A stretch of 64,000 nucleotides of DNA from Bog-950 sp044228435 (GCA_044228435.1 JBGAUW010000012.1:81092-145091), one strand, 5' to 3'. Positions 1 through 9,104 are shown, numbered from the stretch's first letter. Numbers and translations: made by a program. The notes: generated from the sequence alone by a model not told the origin.

Positions 1-1
1 G

Positions 2-850
2 CCTTTGCAGCAAGCTGCATATTTTGATGTGGGCGATGGCCGTATGATATTTGCGATACCGCGCAACAACATTACCTATGTGGGCACCACCGATACCGTA
101 TACAACCAAAGTATAGATAAGCCACAATGCAGTAAAGAAGATGTTGACTATTTATTGAAGGCCGTAAACAACATTTTTCCTACCCTGCAATTAAAACAGC
201 AGGATATAGTTTCGAGTTGGGCCGGCTTGCGTCCGCTTATTTTCGAAGATGGTAAATCGGCCTCAGAGGTATCGCGTAAAGATGAGGTTATGATTTCCGA
301 TTCCGGCCTTATATCCATAGCCGGGGGCAAGCTTACAGGGTACCGCTTAATGGCCGAAAAGATTGTAGACTTAACGGCCAAACACCTGGGTAAAAACTTT
401 GGCAGTTGCCAAACAAAAACGTTCCGCTTAAGCGGCGGCGAGTTTGTAAACGAAGAAGAATTTGACACCGCCTACAAACATTTTTTACAGCAGGGAACTA
501 TTGAGAATATAGGCTCTGAAAAAATAAGAGATTGGTTTTTCAGATACGGAAAAAATACTGAGGCTTTGATAACCAACGTTATTTATTTACGCTCTAAGTT
601 TAATAACGAGCAGGAACTGTTCGATGCAGCCGAATTACAATACGGTGTTGAACATGAATTAGTTTTTAAGTTGTCCGACTTTCTTATTCGCCGCACGGGC
701 AAAATTTTCTTCGATAGAGTGAACACGCTATCGAAATTAGATTATCTCAGTTCATTACTTTCTGAGCGCTTACAAACCAGCGAATCTTCCGCAAATATTG
801 CCTTACAGGCTGTAAAAGAAGAGTTTAGTATGGCCGTTACCTTCGAGTAA
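2..850 (+). CDS. glpD: Glycerol-3-phosphate dehydrogenase, C-terminal part (window edge)
   Basis: FAD-dependent glycerol-3-phosphate dehydrogenase, which oxidises glycerol 3-phosphate to dihydroxyacetone phosphate at the membrane and passes electrons to the quinone pool. About 282 residues are visible. The reading frame is open to the left edge, so the FAD-binding N terminus lies outside the window and the TTG at position 5 is not the start. Family signatures are the segment FDVGDGRMIFAIPR near the visible start, SSWAGLRPL in the middle, and the FAD-contacting GGKLTGYRLMAEKIVDL, followed by the helical C-terminal domain typical of GlpD. The partner kinase gene glpK is in this window but 48 kb away, so the pathway is not one operon here. 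The family assignment is secure; the start and upstream context cannot be seen. Confidence 0.93.
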   Translation, partial: PLQQAAYFDVGDGRMIFAIPRNNITYVGTTDTVYNQSIDKPQCSKEDVDYLLKAVNNIFPTLQLKQQDIVSSWAGLRPLIFEDGKSASEVSRKDEVMISDSGLISIAGGKLTGYRLMAEKIVDLTAKHLGKNFGSCQTKTFRLSGGEFVNEEEFDTAYKHFLQQGTIENIGSEKIRDWFFRYGKNTEALITNVIYLRSKFNNEQELFDAAELQYGVEHELVFKLSDFLIRRTGKIFFDRVNTLSKLDYLSSLLSERLQTSESSANIALQAVKEEFSMAVTFE

Positions 851-955
851 ATACAGGCTGGCTGTTGTGCCAAACATTTAATTGAAATTTATTTTTTTAA
901 AGGCACAATAATCCCCGTGTTGCGCGTTTTAGTATCAAATAAAAACAACTAAACG

Positions 956-1192
956 ATGGAACAAACTTCTACACAAAACCTACTTCTTCTTCATGCCTAC
1001 GGCGAAACTACTCTTGAGGAAAGAGAGACTTTAGCAAAGCAACTTGCCAACGATGAGGCCTTGCAGGAAGAACTGATGGAAATTATCCGCACCAAGCGCC
1101 AACTTACTTCTAAGCTAAAAAGCCCAAGCGCTACCTCGCTTCGTATTATTATGGAGCATAGCCACAAAACCGAGCATTTACACGAAATTTAA
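956..1192 (+). CDS. Small acidic/helical hypothetical protein (78 aa)
   Basis: I do not recognise a named family. The 78-residue product has no signal peptide or membrane segment. It is rich in Glu, Leu and Lys and reads as two amphipathic helices (roughly residues 6-30 and 32-55), with a His-rich tail. The N-terminal half, with LLLHAYGETTLEERETLAKQL, resembles the start of Bacteroidota anti-sigma-like small proteins that begin with a short cytoplasmic helical module, but no membrane part follows. The ATG sits after an A-rich leader (AAATAAAAACAACTAAACG), the normal translation-start context in this genome. It stands alone between glpD and the lipase gene, in the same orientation as both. The coding call rests on the start context, clean frame and composition. 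Confidence 0.7.
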   Translation: MEQTSTQNLLLLHAYGETTLEERETLAKQLANDEALQEELMEIIRTKRQLTSKLKSPSATSLRIIMEHSHKTEHLHEI

Positions 1193-1282
1193 ATTTGGTT
1201 AACCTGGCTGGCCAGGGGGTTAATTACTATTGTTATTAAGCGGGTTTTTTATTCTATTTTAGTTTAAACAACTAAAACATCC

Positions 1283-2611
1283 ATGATAAAAACAGCACGC
1301 TTTTTAAACAGGTTAGCCCTATTGTTTGGAATTGTTTTACTGCTCGCAGCCGGCTGCAAAAAAGATAAAGACGATACTAATAACCCAAAGCCGGATGACC
1401 CCTGCAAAAAACTACACCCCGTTGTTTTTATACATGGCTTTTTAGCCTCTGGCGATACCTGGGCTAACCAGGTAATGCGCTTTACCAGCAATGGCTATTG
1501 CGATAACCTTTTATACGCATACGATTGGAATAGCGTGGGCGGCGGAAACGATCAGGCCGCTCTTAATACTTTTATAGATACCGTATTAGCGCGTACAGGC
1601 GCCACCCAGGTTGATTTGGTGGGCCATTCGGCCGGCGGTGGCTATGGTTATGCCTATTGCGAAGATACTACGCGCGCTAAAAAAGTAGCACATTACGTTC
1701 ACATTGGCAGTAGTGCGCAAACCTCTCCTGCGGGAGTTAATGATGAGGTGCCTACATTAAATATCTCATCGGCCTATGATGCCGTAGCAGGCAGCACCAG
1801 TATTGCGGGTGCTACTAATGTAACCTTGACGGGCTCCGACCACTACCAGGTAGCCACGGGGGCCGAGGCCTTTGCGGAGATGTATAAATTTTTTAATAGC
1901 GGTACCGCCCCTGCTACAACGGCTATTACTGCCCAAAGCACCATTACGGTTTCGGGTAAGGCAGTAACCCTGGGCGAAAACAGCCCTATTGATGGTGGCA
2001 CTATACATATATATGAGGTTAATCCCGATAATGGTTCGCGGTTAAACAGCAGCCCCGATTTTATACTAACTACTACCGCGCGGGGCACCTGGGGCCCTCA
2101 GGCAATAAAAGCAAATACCAAGTACGAGTTTGAAATAATAAGCAATCGCAGTGGCGACCGCATCATTCATTACTACCGCGAGGCTTTTACACATACCAAT
2201 CCGCTGGTTTACCTGCGCACTATCCCTACATCGGGCTTGGCCGGAACCCTGTTGGGCGGCTTATCTAAAAACGATAATCAAAGCGTGCTGGCTGTTTTTA
2301 CGGCTAACCAGGCTACCGTGGCAGGGCGCGACTCGCTGATAGTAGATAATGTGGTTTTATCTACCAATGCAATTACGCCGGCCTCTAAAACTATTATTGC
2401 CATGTTTTTGTTTGATGATAGCAACAATCAGCAGAGCGATTATACAACACCTACCCTATTTAGCTTTTTACCAAATTTTTTAACCGCCCGCGATATGTAT
2501 TTTCAAACTAATTTTCACTACGCAGTTCCATTGCGCTTTAACGGCCGATATTTGTTCGTACCAAATCTAAAATCGGAATCAGAGGGAGTGATTGTAGCGG
2601 TTTTTGATTGA
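1283..2611 (+). CDS. Class 2 lipase-like alpha/beta hydrolase lipoprotein
   Basis: Predicted lipoprotein with an alpha/beta-hydrolase domain of the class 2 lipase type. The N terminus is a signal peptide with lipobox LAAGC, so Cys25 would be lipidated and the enzyme exported to the envelope. An oxyanion-type HG sits at residues 51-52 (VVFIHGF), the nucleophile elbow GHSAG is at 114-118 with Ser116, and SDHYQVATG near residue 190 would carry the histidine. Residues beyond about 215 form a second beta-rich region resembling the accessory domain found in some bacterial lipases and polyester hydrolases. Substrate is unknown; a fatty-acyl or polyester bond is likely. The gene is monocistronic by spacing (91 bp after the previous gene, 83 bp before recA). 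Confidence 0.82.
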   Translation: MIKTARFLNRLALLFGIVLLLAAGCKKDKDDTNNPKPDDPCKKLHPVVFIHGFLASGDTWANQVMRFTSNGYCDNLLYAYDWNSVGGGNDQAALNTFIDTVLARTGATQVDLVGHSAGGGYGYAYCEDTTRAKKVAHYVHIGSSAQTSPAGVNDEVPTLNISSAYDAVAGSTSIAGATNVTLTGSDHYQVATGAEAFAEMYKFFNSGTAPATTAITAQSTITVSGKAVTLGENSPIDGGTIHIYEVNPDNGSRLNSSPDFILTTTARGTWGPQAIKANTKYEFEIISNRSGDRIIHYYREAFTHTNPLVYLRTIPTSGLAGTLLGGLSKNDNQSVLAVFTANQATVAGRDSLIVDNVVLSTNAITPASKTIIAMFLFDDSNNQQSDYTTPTLFSFLPNFLTARDMYFQTNFHYAVPLRFNGRYLFVPNLKSESEGVIVAVFD

Positions 2612-2658
2612 TGGCTAAAATAAAAACTAAATATTTTAGTTAAATTGAAAAGAACATT

Positions 2659-2666
2659 TATATTTG
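2659..2666 (+). promoter_or_regulatory. Candidate -7 promoter element of recA
   Basis: TATATTTG matches the Bacteroidota -7 consensus TAnnTTTG and lies about 30 bp before the recA start. A TTG 11 bp upstream is closer than the usual -33 spacing, so only the -7 element is claimed. Confidence 0.5.
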
Positions 2667-2694
2667 TATCACGAACATTTTTTAAAAACAAAAC

Positions 2695-3738
2695 ATGAAC
2701 AAAATGGCGGACGAGAAAAAAGAAAAGCTAAAAGCGCTCCAGCTTACCCTGGATAAGCTGGATAAGGCTTATGGCAAAGGCACTATTATGAAACTGGGCG
2801 ACTCTAAGGTAATGGGAGTTGAGTTTATACCTACAGGTTCGTTAGGTTTAGATATTGCCCTGGGTATTGGCGGCTTGCCTAAAGGCCGTGTGGTTGAAAT
2901 TTACGGGCCGGAATCATCGGGTAAAACTACCCTTGCTATACAGGCTATAGCAAACTGCCAAAAGGCAGGCGGTATTGCTGCCTTTATTGATGCTGAGCAC
3001 GCATTTGATAAAACCTACGCCGAAAAACTGGGTGTAGATGTAAATAACCTGCTTATATCTCAGCCCGATGATGGCGAGCAGGCGTTAGATATTGCCGAGC
3101 ACTTAATCCGCTCGGGCGCTATCGATATTTTGGTTATCGACTCGGTAGCCGCATTGGTACCACGTGGTGAGTTGGAAGGCGAAATGGGCGAAAGCAAAAT
3201 GGGTTTACATGCCCGTTTAATGAGCCAGGCCTTGCGTAAGCTTACCGGCACCATTAGCAAAACAGGCTGTTGCTGTATATTCATTAACCAGTTACGCGAA
3301 AAAATTGGTGTAATGTTCGGTAACCCCGAAACTACCACGGGTGGTAATGCACTTAAATTCTATGCATCGGTTCGTTTGGATATACGCCGTATTGGCCAGT
3401 TAAAAGATGGCGAAAACATTACCGGTAACCGTACCCGCGTTAAAGTGGTTAAAAACAAAATGGCTCCGCCATTCCGTATGTGCGAGTTTGATATAATGTA
3501 TGGCCAGGGAGTTTCTAAAAACGGCGAAATAGTTGATATGGGCAGCGAACTAGGCGTAATGCAAAAGAGCGGTTCATGGTATAGCTACGAAGGCACAAAA
3601 TTGGGCCAAGGCCGCGATGGAGTTAAGCAAATGCTGGATGACAATCCGGGCTTATCGGCCGAAATTGAAGCTAAAATTAAAGCAAAGGTAATGGCCTCTA
3701 TCGAAGTAGTTGCGCCAGAGCCGGTTGAACAGGATTAA
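2695..3738 (+). CDS. recA: Recombinase A
   Basis: RecA, the ATP-dependent strand-exchange protein of homologous recombination and the SOS response. The 347-residue length is normal. Walker A GPESSGKTT is at residues 71-79, Walker B DILVID at 144-149, and the DNA-binding L2 loop runs about 201-217 with the signature NPETTTGGNALKFYASVRLD. The C-terminal tail is acidic, as usual. Two in-frame ATGs are possible (2695 and 2704); either gives an intact protein, and the alternative MADEKKEK would be a typical N terminus. The gene is preceded by its own -7 element and followed by a strong hairpin terminator, so it appears to be transcribed alone. No recX is adjacent. Confidence 0.99.
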   Translation: MNKMADEKKEKLKALQLTLDKLDKAYGKGTIMKLGDSKVMGVEFIPTGSLGLDIALGIGGLPKGRVVEIYGPESSGKTTLAIQAIANCQKAGGIAAFIDAEHAFDKTYAEKLGVDVNNLLISQPDDGEQALDIAEHLIRSGAIDILVIDSVAALVPRGELEGEMGESKMGLHARLMSQALRKLTGTISKTGCCCIFINQLREKIGVMFGNPETTTGGNALKFYASVRLDIRRIGQLKDGENITGNRTRVKVVKNKMAPPFRMCEFDIMYGQGVSKNGEIVDMGSELGVMQKSGSWYSYEGTKLGQGRDGVKQMLDDNPGLSAEIEAKIKAKVMASIEVVAPEPVEQD

Positions 3739-3774
3739 ATTTTTTTCTCCGCCCCCTGTAGTAATATAGGTTTA

Positions 3775-3800
3775 AAATCCGCTCCGTGAGCGGATTTTTT
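3775..3800 (+). terminator. Rho-independent terminator of recA
   Basis: A perfect 10-bp stem AAATCCGCTC / GAGCGGATTT with a CGT loop, followed by a T run. It begins 36 bp after the recA stop. Confidence 0.9.
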
Positions 3801-3804
3801 ATTT

Positions 3805-3812
3805 TACTTTGG
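3805..3812 (+). promoter_or_regulatory. Candidate -7 promoter element
   Basis: TACTTTGG resembles TAnnTTTG and lies 17 bp before the esterase start, just after the recA terminator, where a promoter would be needed. Confidence 0.4.
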
Positions 3813-3828
3813 GCTATAATCAGCTAAA

Positions 3829-4974
3829 ATGAAAAACCTGCTACTTGCTTTATTCGTTTTCTGTGCGGTAGCTATTGCCCACAGCGCCGAAACCTTAACA
3901 CTTAATTATCAAAATACCGAGCGCAATTTTATAGTGCATTTGCCAACGGGCTATACGGCCGGGCAGCAGTTGCCCCTGGTAATAAATATGCATGGTTATA
4001 CATCAAATGCCAGCCAGCAGGAGCTTTATTCAAAAATGGACCAAACAGCCAATGCCAATAATTTTATAGTTTGCTATCCCAACGGCATAGCTAACGCATG
4101 GAATTCGGGTTTTACACCACCCTATAACAGCTCGCCGGATGATGTGGGTTTTATTTCAAAAGTAATTGATACACTTTATACGCTTTATGGCGTAAACCTA
4201 AACCGCGTTTACGCTTGTGGCATGAGCAACGGAGGGTTTCAAAGCCACCGCCTGGCCTGCGATTTAGAAAACCGTATTGCGGCAATTGCTTCAGTTACCG
4301 GTACTATTTCCGAGCTTGCCGCATTTAACTGCACACTTAGCCGTAAAGTGCCTGTGCTACATATACACGGCACGCAGGATATGGTGGTAAGTTACAATGG
4401 CTCCACCGGCATTAAATCAGTAGATTCTACTATAAGCTTTTGGCTGGGCAAAAATGGCTGTAGTACTGTAAGCGATGTGGTAAACTACCCTAACACCAAC
4501 ACTACCGATGGCTCGACGGTGCAGCGCACGCGCTATAGCGATTGCACCAGCAATACCGAGGTAGTTTTATATAAGATTACCGGTGGCGGCCATACCTGGC
4601 CCAATGCTTTAATTGATATTCCGGCGTCGGGCCCTACTAACCGCGATTTTGATGCATCGCAGGAAATTTGGGACTTTTTTAACCGCTACACATTAAGCGG
4701 GCCAACCGGTATGGCGCAAATAGAGTCGCCGGCAATAGCATTAAATGTGTTGCCTAATCCTACTTCGGGCACCATGCAGGTAACTGTAAGCGGTACAAAT
4801 GCATACCAGTACCTTACTTTAACGCTGGCAGATATTACGGGACGGGTGGTACTTACCGAAAGTAATGTTGCTGCTACCAATACGCTAAACCTTAGTGCAA
4901 TGGCTAATGGTATTTACTTCTTACAGTTGCAGGGCGAGGGCGTTGCACTTACTCAAAAAATAGTAAAGCAATAG
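3829..4974 (+). CDS. Secreted PHB-depolymerase/feruloyl-esterase-like hydrolase with T9SS sorting domain
   Basis: Exported esterase of the LpqC / polyhydroxybutyrate-depolymerase-like family (alpha/beta hydrolase). A signal peptide covers roughly residues 1-20 (ending AHSA). The oxyanion HGY is at 55-57, the nucleophile elbow GMSNG at 131-135 with Ser133, a late acid in HGTQD and the histidine in GGGHTWPN. The segment VCYPNGI...WNSGF is typical of this family, which cleaves polyester or feruloyl-sugar esters. The last 75 residues form a type A T9SS sorting domain: VLPNPTSG, a central TGRVV strand and the closing GIYFLQL...KIVKQ. The enzyme should therefore be secreted or displayed at the surface. 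Substrate cannot be told from sequence. The gene stands alone. Confidence 0.88.
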   Translation: MKNLLLALFVFCAVAIAHSAETLTLNYQNTERNFIVHLPTGYTAGQQLPLVINMHGYTSNASQQELYSKMDQTANANNFIVCYPNGIANAWNSGFTPPYNSSPDDVGFISKVIDTLYTLYGVNLNRVYACGMSNGGFQSHRLACDLENRIAAIASVTGTISELAAFNCTLSRKVPVLHIHGTQDMVVSYNGSTGIKSVDSTISFWLGKNGCSTVSDVVNYPNTNTTDGSTVQRTRYSDCTSNTEVVLYKITGGGHTWPNALIDIPASGPTNRDFDASQEIWDFFNRYTLSGPTGMAQIESPAIALNVLPNPTSGTMQVTVSGTNAYQYLTLTLADITGRVVLTESNVAATNTLNLSAMANGIYFLQLQGEGVALTQKIVKQ

Positions 4975-5056
4975 CACCATCCATCTTACTGCATCACTAG
5001 TGCAGCTGTTGTAAATCATACAAACTAGCGTTGCCTAAAATTATATTGCGCCCACC

Positions 5057-5743
5057 ATGCACAGTGCTATTAGCTTCGTTTTTTTATTGTTTGTCAAATT
5101 TTCGGCAAGGCTGCTTTACCGGTTCGAAATTAACTGGCCCAACAACAACCCGAACGTTAACTGGAACAATATTAGGATGATTGTATTGCTAAACCACACC
5201 TCGCTGTTAGAGGGCTTGTATCTTGGCTTTTTGCCCGTATCGTTTTTGCGCCGATTGTCTAAAAGGATGGTGGCTCCCGGTGCCGATAAAACCTTAAACC
5301 GTCCTTTTGTTGGTTTTTTGCTCAAGCTTTTTAGCCCCGGTATTATTTCAATATCGCGCAAGCGCGATAGTACCTGGAACCAGTTTATGGAATCGATATA
5401 CGACGATTCGGTTATTTTAATTTTACCCGAAGGCCGCATGAAAAGACCCAACGGCCTTGATTTAAATGGCCAAAAAATGACGGTGCGTGGCGGCGTAGCC
5501 GATGTGCTGCAGGGCCTGGATAGCGGAGAAATGATAGTGGCTTACAGCGGCGGTTTACACCATGTACATGCGCCGGGCGAAAAAGGAGTACGAATTTTTA
5601 AAAAGCTTAAAATGAATTTAGAGAGCTTTAATATTAAAGCCTACAAAGAAAGTTTTGGCTTACAAGTGGGTACCGATGAATGGCGAAAAAAAGTATTAGC
5701 CGATTTACAACACCGGTTAGAGACCAAAGTGCCTCAATTATAA
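5057..5743 (+). CDS. PlsC-like lysophospholipid acyltransferase, variant motif
   Basis: Acyltransferase of the PlsC/LPLAT superfamily, which moves acyl chains onto glycerophosphate or related lipid acceptors at the inner membrane. The 228-residue protein has a hydrophobic N terminus (about 5-20). The catalytic block reads NHTSLLE at residues 46-52, so the canonical NHX4D motif ends in Glu instead of Asp. The acceptor-binding block is LPEGRMKR around 124-130, where most PlsC proteins have EGT. ISRKRDS near 99-105 fits block II. These deviations suggest a specialised or altered acceptor rather than the housekeeping AGPAT. The gene is convergent with the MBL-fold lipoprotein gene, with only 12 bp between stops. 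Confidence 0.75.
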   Translation: MHSAISFVFLLFVKFSARLLYRFEINWPNNNPNVNWNNIRMIVLLNHTSLLEGLYLGFLPVSFLRRLSKRMVAPGADKTLNRPFVGFLLKLFSPGIISISRKRDSTWNQFMESIYDDSVILILPEGRMKRPNGLDLNGQKMTVRGGVADVLQGLDSGEMIVAYSGGLHHVHAPGEKGVRIFKKLKMNLESFNIKAYKESFGLQVGTDEWRKKVLADLQHRLETKVPQL

Positions 5744-5755
5744 AACCGGTTAAAA

Positions 5756-6754
5756 CTAAAACAGTAGCATAGCGTTTTCGGCCTGCATTAGTTTTAGGTT
5801 AACCTTATTTTCTTCGGTTTTGCGGATAAGGAAATGCAGCCCGCTATCTACATTATCGCTGATATTTGGCAGGGCAATCAATGGCTTGTTTAGGGGTTTG
5901 GTAAAATTATCCCAGTGTATAGGCACTACTGTTTTTGCCTGCGTTGCTAAAACAGTTTGCGCGAAATACTGATTTTGAAACTCTGCCGGCTGAAGGCCCA
6001 GCATTGCACTGCCTAAAAACAAAACATCGGCCGGGTAATTATTAAGTGCATCCGCAATATAATTAGTGCTTGCTTTTACCAGTAGCGCATGGTTGCTATG
6101 CTGTATATATATATCATACGTGCCACCTTCAATATACCTGTCGGCTTTATTGGGTTGTTTAAGCGGTTCGGTTATATCGGGATGGTTAGGGTCGGTGGCG
6201 TTTGTTTTGCCCAATAACTTAAAGGGTGGTGTATGTTTTGAGTTGATGATGGTTACTACAAAGTTACCAATGTTTACAGCCTTGCCCGCTTGGTATAGCT
6301 CCATAGCATCGGTAGTAAGCGCTTGGCCCTTACCAACATTTAAAGTAGAAGATGAGCCATAAAGCCGGGCGTTGGTTAGCCTGCAAACAGCCGGTGCATC
6401 CATGGCATGGTCGTAATGCGAGTGGCAGACAAAAACTGCTTTCAACCTGTTTATCTGGTGTTTGTTTATTAGGCTGCGGATTAATGTGGTGTCTGATTTT
6501 ATTTTTCCAAACGCAACCTTACCTATAGGCGGCCGGCTAAAAAAACCATCTACCAGCAATTGTGTTTCGCCATCATCAAACAAGAGAGTGCTGGTGCCAA
6601 AAAAGGTAACTTTAACTTGCCCCGGCTCAATTTTAGCGGTCCGCTCATCGGTTGTAAAGTATTTTGCAAACAACGGCATATTGGCCGATGGCTTAAATGC
6701 CTTGCAGCCACACAATAAAAAAAGCATTGCAAGCAGAATAATACGGTTGCCCAT
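5756..6754 (-). CDS. MBL-fold metallo-hydrolase lipoprotein
   Basis: Metallo-beta-lactamase-fold hydrolase, probably anchored in the envelope: the signal peptide ends with a lipobox LLCGC and Cys17. The metal motif HSHYDH is at residues 111-116, with further conserved features such as NSKHTPPF and a late VPIHWDNF that would supply a metal-binding histidine. The overall pattern resembles UlaG-like / GumP-like MBL proteins, which hydrolyse lactones or phosphoesters. Substrate is unknown. The 332-residue length is normal for the group. The neighbour on the left is a convergent acyltransferase; on the right the divergent gene is the frameshifted P-loop kinase. Confidence 0.82.
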   Translation of the reverse strand: MGNRIILLAMLFLLCGCKAFKPSANMPLFAKYFTTDERTAKIEPGQVKVTFFGTSTLLFDDGETQLLVDGFFSRPPIGKVAFGKIKSDTTLIRSLINKHQINRLKAVFVCHSHYDHAMDAPAVCRLTNARLYGSSSTLNVGKGQALTTDAMELYQAGKAVNIGNFVVTIINSKHTPPFKLLGKTNATDPNHPDITEPLKQPNKADRYIEGGTYDIYIQHSNHALLVKASTNYIADALNNYPADVLFLGSAMLGLQPAEFQNQYFAQTVLATQAKTVVPIHWDNFTKPLNKPLIALPNISDNVDSGLHFLIRKTEENKVNLKLMQAENAMLLF

Positions 6755-6812
6755 AGCTCAAAGATGAAATAAGAAATAAAGAAAACATAGATTTACTTAA
6801 AACACAGTATAA

Positions 6813-7335
6813 ATGTTGGCGCCAAAACGGGTGGTAATTTTAGGTACATCCAGCTCGGGTAAAACTACGCTGGCCAAAAAAAATGCAGCAGAGCAGGGTA
6901 TACAACGTATAGAGCTAGACCAACTATACTGGCAATTGGGTGCCTACGCCAATGCCCGAGTTTTTACAGAGGATTGAAACGGAATTGAATAGTTATGAAA
7001 GCTGGGTCATATGCGGCAATTATAATGTGGCAAAAAACCTTACCCTGCCGCGTGCTACACATATCATTTGGCTTAATTATCCGCTGCGCATTAATTTATG
7101 GAGGGGATTTAAGCGCTCGGTAAAACGCATAATAAGGAATGAAAACTGTTTTGAAGGCTGTAAGGAAAGTTTCGCTCTCACCTTTCTTTCTAAAAAATCT
7201 ATACTACTATGGATTTGGCAAACACATAAAAGCCGGCGGGCAGAGTTTAGCAAACTACTAACCAAAGAAAATTTCAGGCAAGCTGCCATAACGATTATAA
7301 AAAATGAGAATGATTTACGGCAATTGAAACTGTAG
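6813..7335 (+). pseudogene. Frameshifted P-loop kinase (topology-modulation / FlaR-like family)
   Basis: Two frames together encode one nucleoside-kinase-like P-loop protein. The first part starts at ATG 6813, shows Walker A GTSSSGKTT and continues to ELDQLYWQ, where the frame runs on to a stop at 6975-6977. The rest resumes in another frame from about 6937 with WVPTPMPEFLQRIETEL and continues to 7335 with LPRATHIIWLNYPLRINLWR, the usual middle of this family. Intact relatives read LDxLYW(K/Q)PxWVxTP at this point, so about two residues are missing and the net change equals a 5-nt deletion around 6934-6938. Either the gene is decaying or the assembly has an error here. An intact protein would be about 175 residues. 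Confidence 0.8.
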
Positions 7336-7442
7336 CACCATATTGTAACGCAAATAGTGCAGACACTTTTGTCATATCCTTACCAAATCAGTATGGCGGT
7401 TTTTTTCTTTTTTAGGTTAGCGCTTCACAAAACTTAAAACTG

Positions 7443-7909
7443 ATGAGAAAAATTGTATTTACCTGTTTGGCATTAAGTGTTATAATAATGGGTTGTAAAC
7501 TAGAAGCGGCCAAAAAACAAAATGGTTCGTTTAAAGCTAACGTCGCGCATATAATGCGGATGAGGACCATATTACTGCCGGATACAATTCAAGCAATTCT
7601 AACCTGTTGAATGTGGTTTTATTTACCGGCGAAAGCCAAACTTTTGGCGCGGCTGTGGAGGTAGATTTAACTAAATTGAATACTACTACTGCTATTGATA
7701 TAACTAACGAAGCTTTCTATTATAAAGGCGCTAACACTTCGGTTTATTACAAACCAATTGGTGGCACCTGGATAATTACAAGCCATAAGGAAGGCAACCC
7801 TGCCACCCGCCACACCGAGGGTAACTTTGAGTTTACAGCAGTTAACCCTTATACCCCATTTGATACAGTACGTGTTACCGAAGGGCACTTTTATGTAAAT
7901 AACTATTAG
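7443..7909 (+). pseudogene. Frameshifted small lipoprotein gene
   Basis: The start at 7443 gives a signal peptide with the lipobox-like end IIMGC and a lipidation Cys at residue 18, then continues QNGSFKAN before the frame degenerates and stops at 7606-7608. A second frame opens after a stop at 7538-7540 and reads AYNADEDHITAGYNSSN and on to residue TVRVTEGHFYVNNY at 7909. The junction is consistent with loss of one base around 7541-7546. The downstream part (110 residues) is beta-rich and resembles Bacteroidota envelope lipoproteins of about 150 residues with no known function. It is the second frameshifted gene within 800 bp. Confidence 0.7.
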
Positions 7910-7919
7910 TAGCCGGCGG

Positions 7920-9104
7920 TTACTTTATAGCAGTTGCAATACACTCGGCCATCATGCGATAACCGGTACCGTTGTGGTGGGCGTTTTTATTCCAGAATAG
8001 GTTGTTTATGCTATTGTAATCTTTAATGCCTTGCAGGTAGCAGGGCATTAAATTTAATACAGCTGTGTTTTTATGGGTGGCTAAAGTTTTTATTAGAGGC
8101 GAAAAATCGTGGCGAAAAATGCCTTTATGCTTTAGCTCAGAACGTATGGGCAGCAGTATAAAAACAATTTTAATATTACTGGTTGCTGCAAGTGCACCAT
8201 ATTTATTTGCTATGTCCCGCTCTATCTGCTCAAAAGTTTCCCAATCGGCACGTTTAACTGCAGTAACTTTAATTACAAGCCAGGCCAGATTACTAAATAC
8301 GGCTGGATAAAACCAGGTGGGTAAAATTTTGGCTTTGAGTGTTCCGTCGGGTTTAAAGCGCTCAAAACCTCCCCGCAAATCTATATCGTTGCTTAAATCG
8401 TGGGTCGATATAGTCTGCAATACTATATCGGGCTTATAGGCAAGTAACCGATCGTGCAAATTTTGATAGTTAAAAACGGGATCGCTGCCACAAGTTCCGG
8501 CGTTAAGCACTTCCCATTGGGTTGAATCGGAGCGGCTGTTCAAAATATTTTGAAGCAAAGCGGGGTAACTGCTATCCTGCGCCGCCCCATCGCCCTCGGT
8601 AAATGAATCGCCCAGGGCTATAATTCTTTTTTTAGTGCCTTTATCTTTAGTCCATTCGTTTGCAGAAAAACCCAGGCTATTAGTAGTACGTTCAAAGTCG
8701 AACTCATCGTTTTTTAAGCGGTGGACGCTATTGGGCTTCCAAACGTGATAGTAGTTTTTTATATCGTAATCAAATGTGGTAAAAAGGGGTGCATATAACA
8801 TGGTTAAACAAAATTCGGCAACTAACAGGCTACCACAGATAGTAGTTGCTATCAACAGTTTATTATTAAATTTCTGTTTGAAGGCAGCAATAATAAACAG
8901 CACAATTAAAATAAGTACGTAAGGTGCAAGGTGGGTGTGCCACTTTATAAAGTGCCAGCTTACCCGGGTGTACCAATAGTATTCCCAAAAAAGGTAGGCA
9001 GTAAAAACAAGGCAGACAAAAAACAAAAGCAGGTTAAGTGCCTTAGACCGAAAATTTATTTGGCTATTTGGTAAAGTATTAATAGCTGCAAATTGTTTTT
9101 TCAT
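7920..9104 (-). CDS. Membrane-anchored SGNH/GDSL hydrolase
   Basis: SGNH-hydrolase family protein with an N-terminal membrane part. Hydrophobic segments lie at about 23-39, 61-75 and 84-105. The catalytic block GDSFTEG begins at residue 165 (Ser167), a central NAGTCGSDPVFNYQ supplies the Gly/Asn blocks, and the C-terminal NAHHNGTGYRMMAE carries the His of the catalytic pair. Such proteins often deacetylate or acylate surface polysaccharides or lipids, but the substrate here is unknown. The gene is convergent with the frameshifted lipoprotein (10 bp between ends) and lies downstream of the Rieske oxygenase in the same orientation (75 bp gap), so co-transcription is possible. Confidence 0.82.
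   Translation of the reverse strand: MKKQFAAINTLPNSQINFRSKALNLLLFFVCLVFTAYLFWEYYWYTRVSWHFIKWHTHLAPYVLILIVLFIIAAFKQKFNNKLLIATTICGSLLVAEFCLTMLYAPLFTTFDYDIKNYYHVWKPNSVHRLKNDEFDFERTTNSLGFSANEWTKDKGTKKRIIALGDSFTEGDGAAQDSSYPALLQNILNSRSDSTQWEVLNAGTCGSDPVFNYQNLHDRLLAYKPDIVLQTISTHDLSNDIDLRGGFERFKPDGTLKAKILPTWFYPAVFSNLAWLVIKVTAVKRADWETFEQIERDIANKYGALAATSNIKIVFILLPIRSELKHKGIFRHDFSPLIKTLATHKNTAVLNLMPCYLQGIKDYNSINNLFWNKNAHHNGTGYRMMAECIATAIK

Noticed and set aside
1198..1222. TTAACCTGGC / GCCAGGGGGTTAA hairpin as a terminator after the 78-residue gene
   Set aside because: No T run follows the stem and the pairing has a bulge; not strong enough to list.
6813..7335. Programmed frameshifting in the P-loop kinase gene
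   Set aside because: No slippery sequence or downstream structure is evident and about two conserved residues are missing, so mutation or assembly error fits better.
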